Shown here: piece after piece, positions 23,562 through 34,141 of the stretch
Position numbering within the stretch: position 1 is the stretch's first letter
Layout of the letters: each line of letters begins with the position of its first letter
Assembly: GCF_963082655.1 (NCBI RefSeq)
Contig: NC_081554.1
Location: 93,254,245 to 93,318,244, forward strand
Direction: 5' to 3'
DNA: 64,000 nucleotides
DNA from: Stomoxys calcitrans
Lineage: Eukaryota > Arthropoda > Insecta > Diptera > Muscidae
Made by a program: the position numbers and the translations under genes
The notes under the pieces: generated by a model
Database searches by the model: none
Seen by the model: only the letters and a program-made list of their open reading frames with translations
What the model was told of the DNA's origin: nothing

Positions 23562-24726
23562 TATACTCACCACCGTCGGATAGGGGATATATTCATTTAG
23601 TCATTCCGTTTGCAACACATCGAAATATCGATTTCCGACCCTACAAAGTATATATATTTCGGACCGTCATTAAATTCTAAGAAGATTTAATGATGTCCGT
23701 GTGTCTGTCCGTCTATCCGTCCGTCTGTTGTAATCAATCTACAGGTTTCAAAAATTGAGATATTGAGCTAAAATTTGGCACAGATACATCTTTTTGATGC
23801 ACGCTGTTTAAGTTCTTGAACGAGCCAAATCGCTATATAGACCGATTTTCCGATAAATGGTCTAATGCCCATAAAGACTTCAACTTGAAATTTGAAACAG
23901 TGAGTAGTTTTAGGCCTCCTAATATAGGACCCAAATATGGTTCAGATTTGACAATATTTAGATATAGCTGCCATATAGACCGATCTGACGATGAAGGGTC
24001 TGAAGCCCATAAAAACTTTATTTATTACCCGATTTCGATGCAATTTGAAACAGAGGGTTATTTTAAGCCTCCTGATATCTGACTTAAATATGGATCAAAT
24101 CGGATTATATTTAGGTATAGCTGCCATATAGACCGATCTCCAGATAAAGGGTCTAAAGCCCATAAAAGCTTTATTTTTTAATCGATTTCGCTGAAATTTT
24201 AAACAGTAGGTAGTTTTAGGCCTCCTAACATAGGACCCAAATATGGTTAAGATGGGACAATATTTAGACATAGCTGCATTATAGACCGATCTCCCGATAA
24301 AGGGTCTGAAGCCCATAAAAGCTTTATTTTTTATCCGATTTCGCTGAAATTTAAAGCAGTGAGTAGTTTTAGGCCTACCAAAATCGGACCTAAATATGGT
24401 TCAGATCGGACTATATTTAGATATAGCTGCTCTGTAGACCGATCTCACGATAAAGGGTCTGAAGCCCATAACAGCATTATTTTTTCTCCAATTTCACTGA
24501 AATTTTAAGCAGTGAGTAGTTTTAGGTAACCCGCCATCAGACACAAATATGGTAAAAATAGAACAGTATTTAAATATAGCTGTCATATAGACTTATATGA
24601 CTTATATTTATAAGACCACTTAATGTACGTGCCGAATTTGCGTGCATAAATTATCCAATTTTCATCGGATTGTGGGGTGGGCATCCAAAGTTCGGCCCGG
24701 CCGAACTTAATGCCTTTTTACTTGTT
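23562..24726 (+). mobile_element. DINE-1-like element, subfamily S2, both ends present
   Basis: It begins TATACTCACCACCGTCGGATAGGGGATATATTC and carries CGACCCTACAAAGTATATATATTTC (the DINE-1 core) and a GTCCGTCTATCCGTCCGTCTG stretch. Monomers follow with anchors at 23961, 24114, 24267 and 24420, exactly 153 bp apart. It ends AAAGTTCGGCCCGGCCGAACTTAATGCC then TTTTTACTTGTT. Confidence 0.88.
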
Positions 24727-24828
24727 TTGGTCTTAAAATCTAATTTAGATTCCATTGCAAGATATTGTCCGGCTAAAGACCGTTTCGTTCAATGCTTTCT
24801 ATTCAAAGAAAAGCACAGCAAAGAACTT

Positions 24829-25092
24829 TCAAAAGTAAGGTAAAATGTGTTCAGATCTAGAGCCCGGGAGCAGGCTTATAATGGACTCCAAAGACAAATG
24901 ATCCTAAATCTCTCACCGATAAGGAGAGAGAATCCCTTAATTGACCTCGGAGATTCGCTTTCAAAAGTAAGGCAAAATGTCTTCAGATCTAGAGCCCGGG
25001 AGTAGGCTAATAATAGGCTCCAAAGACAAATGATCCTAAAACTCTCACCGATAAGAAGAGAGGATCAGTTAGGCATATGGCTGCGGTCATAT
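24829..25092. repeat. Two-copy 132-bp tandem duplication
   Basis: Copies start at 24829 and 24961 (TCAAAAGTAAGG-AAAATGT). They share AGATCTAGAGCCCGGGAG-AGG-T-ATAAT, CTCCAAAGACAAATGATCCTAAA and CTCTCACCGATAAG-AGAGA. The body is unrecognised and may derive from a retroelement. Confidence 0.85.
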
Positions 25093-25379
25093 GGATGGCA
25101 TCCCTGCCCACCATAGTAATCTGGGTCCAACAAAAGTTTGTCCAAATTTGAAAGATTCGAGCGAAAGATAATCACACTTAATTTAAAGGTGATCAATTTT
25201 AAAATTTTTGAAGAAACATTTCCTTTGACGAAAGATTTTTTCCTTGAAATTAAAGCGTTTTATTTTAAATGAAAGGTCAATAAATCCTTAACCTTGCTTC
25301 TTGTTATTAAAGACAAAAGTCTAAATTAAGGTCAGAATATCGTTGAAAGTTAGGAAATTGACTTTGAGACAATCATATC
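25093..25379. other. Intergenic AT-rich sequence
   Basis: I see no gene or element. Confidence 0.4.
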
Positions 25380-25612
25380 AATGAGTGCAGACCGGTTCAA
25401 GTTTAAGCTCAATGATGAGGGACCTCCTTTTTATAGCCGAGTCCGAACGGCGTGCCGCAGTGCGACACCTCTTTAAAGAGAAATTTTTGCATGCCATTGT
25501 ACCTCACAAATGTCGCCAGTATTAGGAGAGGAAAACCACCGCTGAACATTTTTCTGATGGTCTCAGCGTCATAGGCGGACATGCTAACCTCTGCGCTACG
25601 GTGGCCTCCTAT
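25380..25612 (-). mobile_element. tRNA-derived SINE, longest copy
   Basis: On the minus strand it reads GGCCACCGTAGCGCAGAGGTTAGCATGTCCGCCTATGACG at its 5' end (box A TAGCGCAGAGG). The body has AGCGGTGGTTTTCCTCTCC, TGGCGACATTTGTGAGGTAC, GTGTCGCACTGCGGCACGCC and GTTCGGACTCGGCTATAAAA. It ends in the TTGAGCTTAAACTTGAACCGG region. The box B segment is damaged. Confidence 0.8.
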
Positions 25613-26062
25613 GAGCATCTTAAAATGTTTAAATTTTCTTAGATGTAAATGCTAAAGATGAAAAGAGAATGTATCGAAAAATAATAATTGGACACTCATC
25701 TGTTATGTAAAATAAGAATCGAAATTTGTAACGTATGGTCAATTCCGTTAGTAAGTAGTAAATTAAATTTAAGGATAGCATCTTTATTTTAAAGTTTTTG
25801 TTTTTTGGCTCGTTTTTTATTCCTAAATTCCTACGATTGAGGAAAAATCTGAAATTTTCGACCGACATTTTTCTTCTGTGTGTGATGGTAGTTGGCGACA
25901 AGGGAGAAGAACTGGGCTGCTAACTAAGAGTAATTGGAGTGGGATAGCAAATGGACTGTCATCTGTATAGTCAGACGTCCAATTGCCTGGGCCTCTTCCA
26001 GATTGTGACGACGCAAACTTTTATCAGGGCCGATACAAACTAATTGCTTTCGGGGATCAATG
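25613..26062. other. Intergenic sequence, no feature recognised
   Basis: The 90-codon minus-strand frame at 25629-25901 is Phe/Ile/Lys-rich AT-rich translation without family features. Confidence 0.4.
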
Positions 26063-26173
26063 TTTAATGTTGTTGTTGTAGCAGTGTGTTATACACTGAG
26101 GCGGCAGCCCTTGCCGATGAAGAACTCCATCGGGTCAATCCGGTACGTACAACCGGCTGCCATGGGATTGCTC
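26063..26173 (-). mobile_element. Short retroelement 3' end with (CAA)n tail, copy 2
   Basis: Nearly identical to 13414-13521, including the (TTG)n at its left end, which is the (CAA)n tail on the minus strand. Confidence 0.7.
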
Positions 26174-27010
26174 AATGTTTAATTGAAATGTATTGTTGCG
26201 CCCTAGAAAAGATTGGCTAGATGTGGCCAGGCGCAGCACTGGATTCATTTCTGTCGGTAACAGGATTCTCTCGAACCCTTAGTCCATACTTGGGAAACTA
26301 AGGGACTGTAATCTTTCAGGCTGACAGCGATAGGAAACTTCTTTGCCGATTGGGGCAATTTAGGAAAGATATTTAAGAGCAGAGTACAATTTGATATACA
26401 AATTTTACACCTAGAGGCGGGGGGTCGCTCCAACCCAAAAAAACAGACCAAAAATCGTTACCGATTGGGGTACTATGGGTATCAAATTAAAGGTAATTGG
26501 ATAGCACGGGGCGGCTTTGAGCACCACACAGGTTGAATTATAAAGTCCTTGATATACAAATTTTACACCAAGAGGCTGGAATATTAAAGCCCCCTCCTCC
26601 CATATAAAATCAACACCAAACTGTTACGTTGACGCGCCAGGACTATATTGTACTCAAAGACGAAAGAAAAATGAAAGAACAGATGTCTGGGTGCCACGCA
26701 CAAAAAAATGGATAGGGAAATTAAAAAAAAGGCTTGATGGCCGTTTGGGACATAGTTCGATTCCAATAAAAAGTCTTTGTAGTAGAGTAAAATGTTTGCC
26801 CTCAAATTTGGGTTGACACAAAAAGGATCTGCGTATCTTTGAAAAACTTGTATCCCATGTGGTTGCTTTGTAATCCGATTTAAAAGTAGATAACTAATGC
26901 AATAAACAAATAAATTAGTGTGGATCTGAAATGGACCCATATTCCCAAATATCTTGATGTTTGAACACTAAAAAAATGCATACATCAAATTTGAAGATTC
27001 TGAATGTACG
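26174..27010. other. Degraded Helitron-like repeat fragments and unassigned sequence
   Basis: At about 26340-26600, AAGATATTTAAGAGCAGAGTACAATTTGATATACAAATTT, GGGGGTCGCTCCAACCC and GGGTATCAAATTAAAGGTA-TTGG resemble the minisatellite units of the Helitron-like elements. The 118-codon minus-strand frame at 26584-26940 is not recognised. Confidence 0.5.
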
Positions 27011-27012
27011 TA

Positions 27013-27239
27013 CAGCGGTCAAAAAAAGTATTCATCATTAGCAAAATTGATAATAAATTCACTTATTTTGGGTAATTGAAGAAAATTTAAAGTAAACAAA
27101 TAATGCAGTTTTATGCAATAGTTTATTTTTCATAATATGTTTTAAAATAAATTCAAAAAATAAATTTTATTAGCGCAAAAAATGCAATTTTATATAATAA
27201 CACCAAAAACAGAACAAAAAAAGTATTCATCATTGATGT
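27013..27239. repeat. Left IR/DR terminal repeat of the Tc1-like element
   Basis: The outer direct repeat starts at 27013 and the inner at about 27211, about 200 bp apart. The inner copy has lost the CAGCGGTC prefix, reading AGAACAAAAAAAGTATTCATC. Confidence 0.85.
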
Positions 27240-27362
27240 GCTATCATCAAAGTCAAATTCAAATATTATTTGGGAATCCCCCTTTTCTGTTTTATTTAGT
27301 AAAGGAGGCTTTGCCCTTGACAGCAAATATTTAATTTCATTGAAAATATAGTTTTTGTCAAA

Positions 27363-28391
27363 ATGGGTCGTAAGCAAAACGAGGTTTCTGATGAGGTAAA
27401 AGTTTTGATAATAAAACACCACAGGAATGGTTTAACTCAAAAAACTATCAGTGAAATATTAAATAGACCACGATCTACTATACAATCCATCATCAGAAAG
27501 TGGACAGAAACGAAAACTGTTGACAATAAACCAAGATCTGGTCGACCAAAAGCACTTTCAGTTGGAGATGTGCGTTGGCTAGTGCGGCAAGTTCAGAAAA
27601 CTCCGAAGACAAATGCGACCATTCTTCGTAAAAACACTATGGAATATTTAGGGAAGGAAGTTACTACACAAACAATTCGAAATACACTCAAAAGGCATAG
27701 TTACAGAGGAAGAACTGCACGTAAGAAGCCCTTTATAAATAAAATAAACCGAGTGAAAAGGCTAAACTTCGCAAAAATGTATGTAAAACAGCCCGAATCA
27801 TTTTGGAAAACAGTCATTTTTGCAGACGAGAGCAAGTTTAATCTTTTTGGGTGCGATGGAAAGGTCATAGTGTACAGAAAACCAAATACAGAGCTTGAAG
27901 AACGAAACACAGTTGCTACTGTAAAACATGGTGGAGGTGGTTTAATGGTTTGGGGGTGTATGGCGGCTTCAGGAGCGGGAAATCTTGAAATTATTAATGG
28001 AGTAATGGATCATAAGTATTACATTGACATTTTAAAGAGGAATTTAAAAGATAGTGCTGTAAAACTTGGGCTTGGTAATAACTTTCAATATTATCAAGAT
28101 AATGACCCCAAATATTCTGCTTTAAATACCAAGATGTGGATGCTGTATAACTGCCCCAAAGTCATTAAAACTCCTCCTCAAAGTCCCGACTTGAACCCAA
28201 TTGAACATCTTTGGGAACATCTCGAACGCAAATTGAGAACGCGCAATTTTTCGAGCAAGAGTCAAATGCAACAGGTGATAATGGAGGAATGGACTAATAT
28301 AGACCAAAATATAACCGCTAAATTAGTCCAATCGATGTCAAACCGTTTAAAAGAAGTTATAAGACGCGGTGGTCGAATAACAAAGTATTAA
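27363..28391 (+). CDS. Tc1-like DD34E transposase
   Basis: The 342-residue frame starts with ATG (GTCAAAATGGGTCG) and ends TAA, the usual length for Tc1-like transposases. Residues 1-60 form a helix-turn-helix DNA-binding region (QKTISEILNRPRSTIQSIIR). SGRPKAL at 59-65 stands where the GRPR AT-hook-like linker occurs. A second paired-like domain follows to about residue 120. The catalytic domain has Asp155 in VIFADESKFN, Asp246 in QYYQDNDPKY and Glu281 in SPDLNPIEHLWE. There are 34 residues between Asp246 and Glu281, so all three catalytic acids are kept. The enzyme should bind the terminal repeats, cut and paste the element, and duplicate TA. I see no stop or frameshift, so activity is possible but untested. 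Confidence 0.96.
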   Translation: MGRKQNEVSDEVKVLIIKHHRNGLTQKTISEILNRPRSTIQSIIRKWTETKTVDNKPRSGRPKALSVGDVRWLVRQVQKTPKTNATILRKNTMEYLGKEVTTQTIRNTLKRHSYRGRTARKKPFINKINRVKRLNFAKMYVKQPESFWKTVIFADESKFNLFGCDGKVIVYRKPNTELEERNTVATVKHGGGGLMVWGCMAASGAGNLEIINGVMDHKYYIDILKRNLKDSAVKLGLGNNFQYYQDNDPKYSALNTKMWMLYNCPKVIKTPPQSPDLNPIEHLWEHLERKLRTRNFSSKSQMQQVIMEEWTNIDQNITAKLVQSMSNRLKEVIRRGGRITKY

Positions 28392-28425
28392 TTTTTTTAA
28401 ATTATGTTATTTATTTTTTTGTTTT

Positions 28426-28652
28426 TTTGCAATGATGAATACTTTTTTTGTTTAATTTTTTGTGTTCAGCTGTAAAATGGCCCTTTTTGTTCCAATAAAT
28501 ACTATTTTTTTCTTTAAAAACAATGAAATTGTGTACATATATATCACACAAGCACTACTGCACCATTAGTTTAATATGTTTTTATTCCAATTGTCTTTTG
28601 TAGACTTATTAAAAAAAAAACATTGAATGATGAATACTTTTTTTGACCGCTG
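28426..28652. repeat. Right IR/DR terminal repeat of the Tc1-like element
   Basis: The inner repeat CAATGATGAATACTTTTTTT lies at about 28430 and the outer repeat, ending GACCGCTG, at 28652. They mirror the left end. Confidence 0.85.
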
Positions 28653-28654
28653 TA

Positions 28655-29007
28655 CATAATTAAAGCTACAAAAATTGATCCCAACTCGGAAATGAGCATA
28701 TGGACGGACCAAAGTAGCATTAAACCGATGCTAAATAACTGCAAAACTCGTTTCCAAACAAATTTCTCTGTCTGAGATAATTAAGAGGATTTTTGCCACA
28801 ATTCAAATTTTGCTGTTTTATCACATTTACCGCACATTTGAATGTACAGCCGCTAAGTGAACACATTGTTTGCTACGAAGATTAATAAATAGATTTAAAT
28901 TTTTCAATGGCTGCTATTTGAAAACTCATATTACTACCGAAATAATTTGTATAAAAAGTTGAACACCTAAATATATGCTACACAATTTAATTTAAAAATT
29001 AATCAAC
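28655..29007. other. Intergenic AT-rich sequence
   Basis: No feature is recognised between the transposon and the next DINE-like fragment. Confidence 0.4.
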
Positions 29008-29210
29008 TTTATACCCACCACCGTAGGATAGGGGGTATATTCATTTAGTCATTCCGTTTGCAACATTCCGACCCTACAAAGTATATATATTTCGGATCGT
29101 CGTAAAATTCTAAGACGATTCATCGATGTCCGTGATTCTGTCCGTCTGTCCGTCCATCTGTTGTAGTCACTCTACAGGCTTCAAAAATTGGGAGCTAAAT
29201 CTGGCGAATA
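29008..29210 (+). mobile_element. DINE-1-like S2 5'-end fragment
   Basis: It begins TATACCCACCACCGTAGGATAGGGGGTATATTCATTTAG, with the core GACCCTACAAAGTATATATAT and a CTGTCCGTCTGTCCGTCC stretch. It breaks off before the first monomer. Confidence 0.8.
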
Positions 29211-29435
29211 AGGTGCGTGTTCAAGCAATTCGCGATTCAATTAATGGATTTTTGCAATCGCAATGGTGGATGTAGGAGGACATGATTCTACCATTATACT
29301 ACTCACTAATTAGTGGTAAATCCATCCGAAGAAGACCCTAGTTGGCTCGAAATCGCAATCACTATGTGCTTCCCAATGCATTTTTCCTCAACTTTATAAA
29401 GGGTTTTTATTTTGCTTTTGTATTCTGAATATAAA
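29211..29435. other. Unassigned intergenic sequence
   Basis: Nothing recognised. Confidence 0.35.
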
Positions 29436-30060
29436 CAACAGGTAAAAACGTGCAAAGTTCAGCCGGGCAGAATCTTGGGAACCCACGACCATAGATTCTG
29501 CTAAAAAATAGAAATACGTAGAAGGATATTCGGTTTTATATGGGAGCTATATCAGGTTAAATACCGATTTGGATCATACCTACCACGGATTTTCAAACCC
29601 ATAACTGAAAACTACGTGCGAAAATTTTGCCAAATAATTTATTCCTGAGAACTCAAACTCTTCTGAAGATCAGTTTATATGTAAGCTATGTCAAGTTATA
29701 GATTGATTTAGATTCTACTTGGCACGATTTTTGGAAGTTGTAACAAAACACTACGAGCACAATTTAAGCCATATCGGAAAAGAATTGCTGCTTCCAGGAG
29801 CTCAAGATGTCACATCGGGAATTCTTACAGAGGTCAAAAAATCGGATAAAAATTGCGCCTTCTAAGGGCCCACGAAATCAAGTCGAAGGACCATTTTATA
29901 TGGGAGCTATATCTAAACCTGAACCGATATGGCCCATTTGCAGTCTGTGAAAAATTTCAATCAAACAACTTTATTCGTTCGACCGCTACCGTGATTTCGA
30001 CAGGCCGAGGGACGGACATTGCTAGTCGATCTAGAATCCCGATACTATCAAGAATATAGA
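29436..30060 (-). mobile_element. DINE-1-like element, reverse orientation, 5'-truncated
   Basis: It starts ACAGGTAAAAACGTGCAAAGTTCAGCCGGGCAGAATCTT, the 3' terminal hairpin in reverse. Monomers follow, then GGGACGGACATTGCTAGTCGATCTAG and ATCAAGAATATAGAA. The terminal TATACCC hairpin is missing. Confidence 0.7.
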
Positions 30061-30102
30061 AAATATAATTTTTTTAAACTATTTTGTTTTTGTAATTATT
30101 TT

Positions 30103-32037
30103 TATACCCTCCACCATAAGATGGGGGGTATACTAATTTCGTCATTATGTTTGTAACTACTCGAAATATTCGTCTGAGACCCCATAAAGTATATATATTC
30201 TTGATCGTCGTGACATTTTATGTCGATCTAGCCATGTCCGTCCGTCTGTCCGTCCGTCCGTCCGTCCGTCTGTCTGTCGAAAGCACGCTAACTTCCGAAG
30301 GAGTAAAGCTAGCCGCTTGAAATTCTTATTAGTGTAGGTCGGTTGGTATTGTAAATGGGCCATATCGGTCCATGTTTTGATATAGCTGCCATATAAACCG
30401 ATCTTGGGTCTTGACTTCTTGAGCCTGTAGAGTGCGCAATTCTTATCCGATTGGAATGAAATTTTGCATGACGTGTTTTGCTATGATATCCAACAACTGT
30501 GCGAAGTATGGTTCAAATCGGTCCATAACCTGATATAGCTGCCATATAAACCGATCTTGGGTCTTGACTTCTTGAGCCTCTAGCGTGCGCAATTCTTATC
30601 CGATTGGAATGAAATTTTGCACGACGTGTTTTGCTATGATATCCAACAACTGTGCCAAGTATGGTTCAAATCGGTCCATAACCTGATATAGCTGCCATAT
30701 AAACCGATCTTGGGTCTTGACTTCTTGAGCCTCTAGAGTGCGCAATTCTTATCCGATTGAAATGAAATTTTGCATGACGTGTTTTCTTATTATATCCAAC
30801 AACAGTGCCAAGTATGGTTCAAATCGGTCCATAACCTGATATAGCTACCATATAAACCGATCTTGGTTCTTGACTTCTTGAGCCTCTAGCGTGCGCAATT
30901 CTTATCCGATTGGAATGAAATTTTGCACGACGTGTTTTGCTATGATATCCAACAACTGTGCCAAGTGTGGTTCAAATCGGTCCATAACCTGATACAGCTG
31001 CCATATAAACCGATCTTGGGTCTTGACTTCTTGAGCCTCTAGAGTGCGCAATTCTTATCCGATTGAAATGAAATTTTGCATGACGTGTTTTCTTATTATA
31101 TCCAACAACAGTGCCAAGTATGGTTCAAATCGGTCCATAACCTGATATAGCTACCATATAAACCGATCTTGGGTCTTGACTTCTTGGGCCTCTAGCGTGC
31201 GCAATTCTTATCCGATTGGAATGAAATTTTGCACGACGTGTTTTGCTATGATATCAAACAACTGTGCCAAGTATGGTTCAAATCGGTCCATAACCTGATA
31301 TAGCTGCCATATAAACCGATCTTGGGTCTTTACTTCTTGACCCTCTAGAGGACACAATTCATATCCGATTTGAATGAATTTTTGCACGAAGTATTTCGTT
31401 ATGATATCCAACAACTGTGCCAAGTATGGTTCAAATCGGTTCATAACCTGATAGAGCTGTCATATAAACAGATCTGGGGATTTGATTTCTTGAGCTTCTA
31501 GAGGGCGCAATTCCTATCCGATTTGGCTGAAATTTTGCATGACGTATTTTATTTTTACTTTTAACAACTTTGTCAAATAAGGTTCAAATCGGTTCATAAC
31601 CTGATATAGCTGTCATATAAACCGATCTGATATCTTGACTTCTTGACCCCTAGAGGTCGCAATTATTATCCGATATGCCTGAAATTTTGTACGATGGATC
31701 CTCTCATGACCATCAACAAACGTGTTTATAATGGTCTGAATCGGTCTATAGCCCGATACAGATCCCATATAAATCGTTCTCTCTATTTTACTTCGTGAGC
31801 CCCAATGGGCGCAATTCTTATACGAATTGGCTGAAATTTTACACAGGTCTCCAACATATAATTTAATCGTGGTCCGAACCGGACCATATCTTGATATCGT
31901 TTTAATAGCAGAACAACTCTTTTCTTATATCCTTTTTTGCCTAAGAAGAGATGCCGGGAAAAGAACTCGACAAATGCGATCCATGGTGGAGGGTATATAA
32001 GATTCGGCCCGGCCGAACTTAGCACGCTTTTACTTGT
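30103..32037 (+). mobile_element. Long S1 DINE-1-like element with both ends
   Basis: It begins TATACCCTCCACCATAAGATGGGGGGTATAC. Next come CCCATAAAGTATATATATTC-TTGATCGTCGTGACATTTTATGTCGATCTAGCC-ATGTCCGTC and a GTCC/GTCT tract, then a monomer array, ending GGTGGAGGGTATATAAGATTCGGCCCGGCCGAACTTAGCACGC-TTTTACTTGTT. The TATACCCTCCACCAT and ATGGTGGAGGGTATA motifs form subterminal inverted repeats. There is no coding capacity. Confidence 0.9.
30432..31502. repeat. 153-bp tandem array with 306-bp higher-order repeat
   Basis: Equivalent GTGCGC positions are 30432, 30585, 30738, 30891, 31044, 31197 and the matching GACAC at 31350, all exactly 153 apart. Type A units carry TAGCGTGCG, GATTGGAATG and GCTATGATATCC. 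Type B units carry TAGAGTGCG, GATTGAAATG, TCTTATTATATCC and TAGCTACCATAT. They alternate A-B-A-B-A from 30585 to 31349. Units beyond 31350 diverge progressively. Confidence 0.95.
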
Positions 32038-32399
32038 TTCATTTCGGATATATGAATATACCTACAAACCTGTACTGTAATTTATAAGACTTTATCTTGT
32101 TGTGCCGACATAAATTAATTTCAAATAAATAAATATAAATATACATACATGCCCAGCATAAACTTGGTAAGTACATGTCATTATTTTAGGCATGTAAAAT
32201 AATGGATAACTCATTATGCTTCGATTTACTAGCTGCTAAAATATAACGAGTTATCAACAGGAATACCATCTGTGTTACCGGTAGTACAAATGTCATTGCA
32301 TACAACATTCGATGAAGCTCTAGAATAAGCACTTATTTGTAATAATAGATAAAATCACTATTTTAACCTTGGTATTGATAGAATGCAATTAAGAAACTG
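32038..32399. other. AT-rich intergenic sequence, possible MITE end
   Basis: CCCAGCATAAACTTGGTAAG at 32152 is an imperfect inverted match to GAGAGTTTTTGCTGGGTG at about 33389-33406. This hints at a 1.25-kb element, but no target duplication is clear. Confidence 0.35.
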
Positions 32400-32530
32400 C
32401 GGGGAAAATTATCTCATACTCATGAGTGCTGTCCGTTACAAGGTTAAGCTCAATGATAAGAGACCTCAATTTTATTGGCGAGTCGGAATGGCTTGCCGCA
32501 AAGCGACACCACTTAGAAGCACTAGGAGGG
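32400..32530 (-). mobile_element. SINE 3'-part fragment
   Basis: GAGTGCTGTCCGTTACAAGGTTAAGCTCAATGATAAGAGACC-TC and GGCGAGTCGGAATGGCTTGCCGCAAAGCGACACCACTT match the reversed SINE body at 25380-25470. Confidence 0.65.
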
Positions 32531-32537
32531 AAATATT

Positions 32538-32707
32538 GTGGCGTTATTAATATAAAAATAGTTTCAACTTTTTCTACCTCGCCACAAATCCGTCGATTGC
32601 TCCGCATTCTGTGGGCGTATTTGTGGCGTTATTAATATAAAAATAGTTTCAACTTTTTCTACCTCGCCACAAATCCGTCGATTGCTCCGCATTCTGTGGG
32701 CGTAATG
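32538..32707. repeat. Perfect 85-bp tandem duplication
   Basis: GTGGCGTTATTAATATAAAA...ATTCTGTGGGCGTA occurs at 32538-32622 and 32623-32707 with essentially no differences, so the duplication is recent. Each unit contains TTGTGGCG and the reversed CGCCACAA. Confidence 0.95.
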
Positions 32708-32734
32708 TATAAGAAATAAAAAATTTTTAAATTA

Positions 32735-32815
32735 TTTTGCTGGTCCAAGATTCGAACTCGGGACCTCTGTATTGTAAATCTTCTGATGTACGCCTTGTGC
32801 CACAAAACTACTAAA
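32735..32815 (-). other. tRNA-like sequence (possible tRNA-derived repeat)
   Basis: Minus strand: a box-A-like TGGCACAAGGCGTA and, about 40 bp later, a box-B-like GAGTTCGAATCTTGG. No clean cloverleaf or acceptor pairing is seen, so a functional tRNA is not proposed. Confidence 0.35.
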
Positions 32816-34141
32816 ATCACTCCCATGTGTCAGAATATTGTGTCTTTTATAGAATATGTCAAACATAAACACAAGGCATGGCCATTGATGAATGGCATTT
32901 GATGAAATAGAATTAAAGTTTGCTTTTGTGTTGTTAGCTAATATTGAAAGGGGAAACTAGTGTATCATTCAAACAATAGTAATGTAGGTGAATGCGTACG
33001 GCGTCTGCTTTGAAAACGCAAGGTTCTTGGTTCAACTGTGAGCTGCGATAAAGGTCAAGTTTTAATTTCATATATAATTTGAATTATTCATAAAAAATTT
33101 TTATTCTTCAAAGAAAATGAGCATTAAGAACGTGGTGGTGGGAAAGGCGCGAACATGTTTAAGTCTAAGTAATTATTTTTTAGCAATGTTAAACTAAGAT
33201 AATATGTCATTATTTTTTGACAACTTGTATGCTTAGGCATAAGTACTTATTTTTGAACTTCTGGTATGTTTATGCGGAAGGACTTTCCTCCTAGGACATC
33301 GCCATATAAAAGTTATTAGAAACGATGCCTAAAAATAAGTAGTTATTAGTTTTTGAAAGAGCTTACTTTTCTGGTTATTTGGTAATGAGAGTTTTTGCTG
33401 GGTGCCGATAGAACATTTGAACTTATTTCATTATTCTTGCTATATAATGATTTTAATAACAATGTACATGTATTCCACGGGTCCTGAATTTTTCCCGGTT
33501 GTTTATTTTTCGCCTTAACTTGTAATAAATGGAACCTTGAATTGTTAACTTGATGAGAAAAATGTGATACTGTTTTTAATGGAGTAATGTAATCGGGGGA
33601 AGGTGATAGGAGAGTGATAGAAGGCTAAAGAGGTAGGTATTGGGCAGTTGAAGAAGTTTCCATTGACTGCTGCGGTGGGCGTATGCTCCAGAGGCTGGGC
33701 CATAACCTGACATATCAGGTTGCTCCCTGGCTTGAATTATGTTTCTTTTTCTTTATTTTCTTTAATCTTGTTCGGTCCGAGCGTTTCTGAGAGAGACTTC
33801 TGAGGAAAGACTGCTAAGTTTTTATTTTTTTCTGATTGCTATCTTTCGGCACATGTCGTAGAGAACCCTTCCATCTGGCAGTAAGCCATCATACCAGCAT
33901 AAACGACTTGATGCCAAACCTATAGGTTTTCAGGTGGTTTAGCTGCCTTTTAATACAGGAAATAGCACACTTCTTTCAAAATATGCATCAATATCTGAAA
34001 TTTTCCTCCAAAAACATATACCCTACCAGCTCCCGTGTTGCCATATGGCAAAAGGATATTTCTCACTTCTCCAAAAATGTACAGCAAAAAACTTCAGGGT
34101 GATTCGGGATAAACTTGAATTATGGTCAGATTTGCATTTTA
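32816..34141. other. Intergenic sequence, mostly unassigned
   Basis: At about 33000-33060 there is CGTCTGCTTTGAAAACGCAAGGTTCTTGGTTCAACTGTG, weakly tRNA-like. No gene is recognised. Confidence 0.35.

Larger units (their letters stand above)
27013..28652 (+). mobile_element. Intact Tc1-like transposon with IR/DR ends
   Basis: The 1640-bp element is flanked by TA at 27011-27012 and 28653-28654. The outer terminal repeat CAGCGGTCAAAAAAAGTATTCATCATT is mirrored at 28626-28652. A second, inner copy of AAAAAAAGTATTCATCATTG lies at about 27216 and its mirror at about 28430. Two direct repeats in each inverted repeat is the IR/DR layout known from Sleeping Beauty, Minos and Bari. It holds one uninterrupted transposase gene. 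Nothing in the ends or ORF looks broken, so the copy may be recent. Confidence 0.95.

Noticed and set aside
26584..26940. 118-codon minus-strand frame
   Set aside because: Phe/Leu/Tyr-rich translation of AT-rich DNA with no recognisable domain, splice context or promoter.
30432..31502. Regularly spaced repeats resembling a CRISPR array
   Set aside because: The units are contiguous 153-bp repeats without unique spacers, in a eukaryotic transposable element.
32152..33406. 1.25-kb element with CCCAGC...GCTGGG termini
   Set aside because: Only about 12 bp of imperfect inverted similarity and no matching target duplication; insufficient to call an element.
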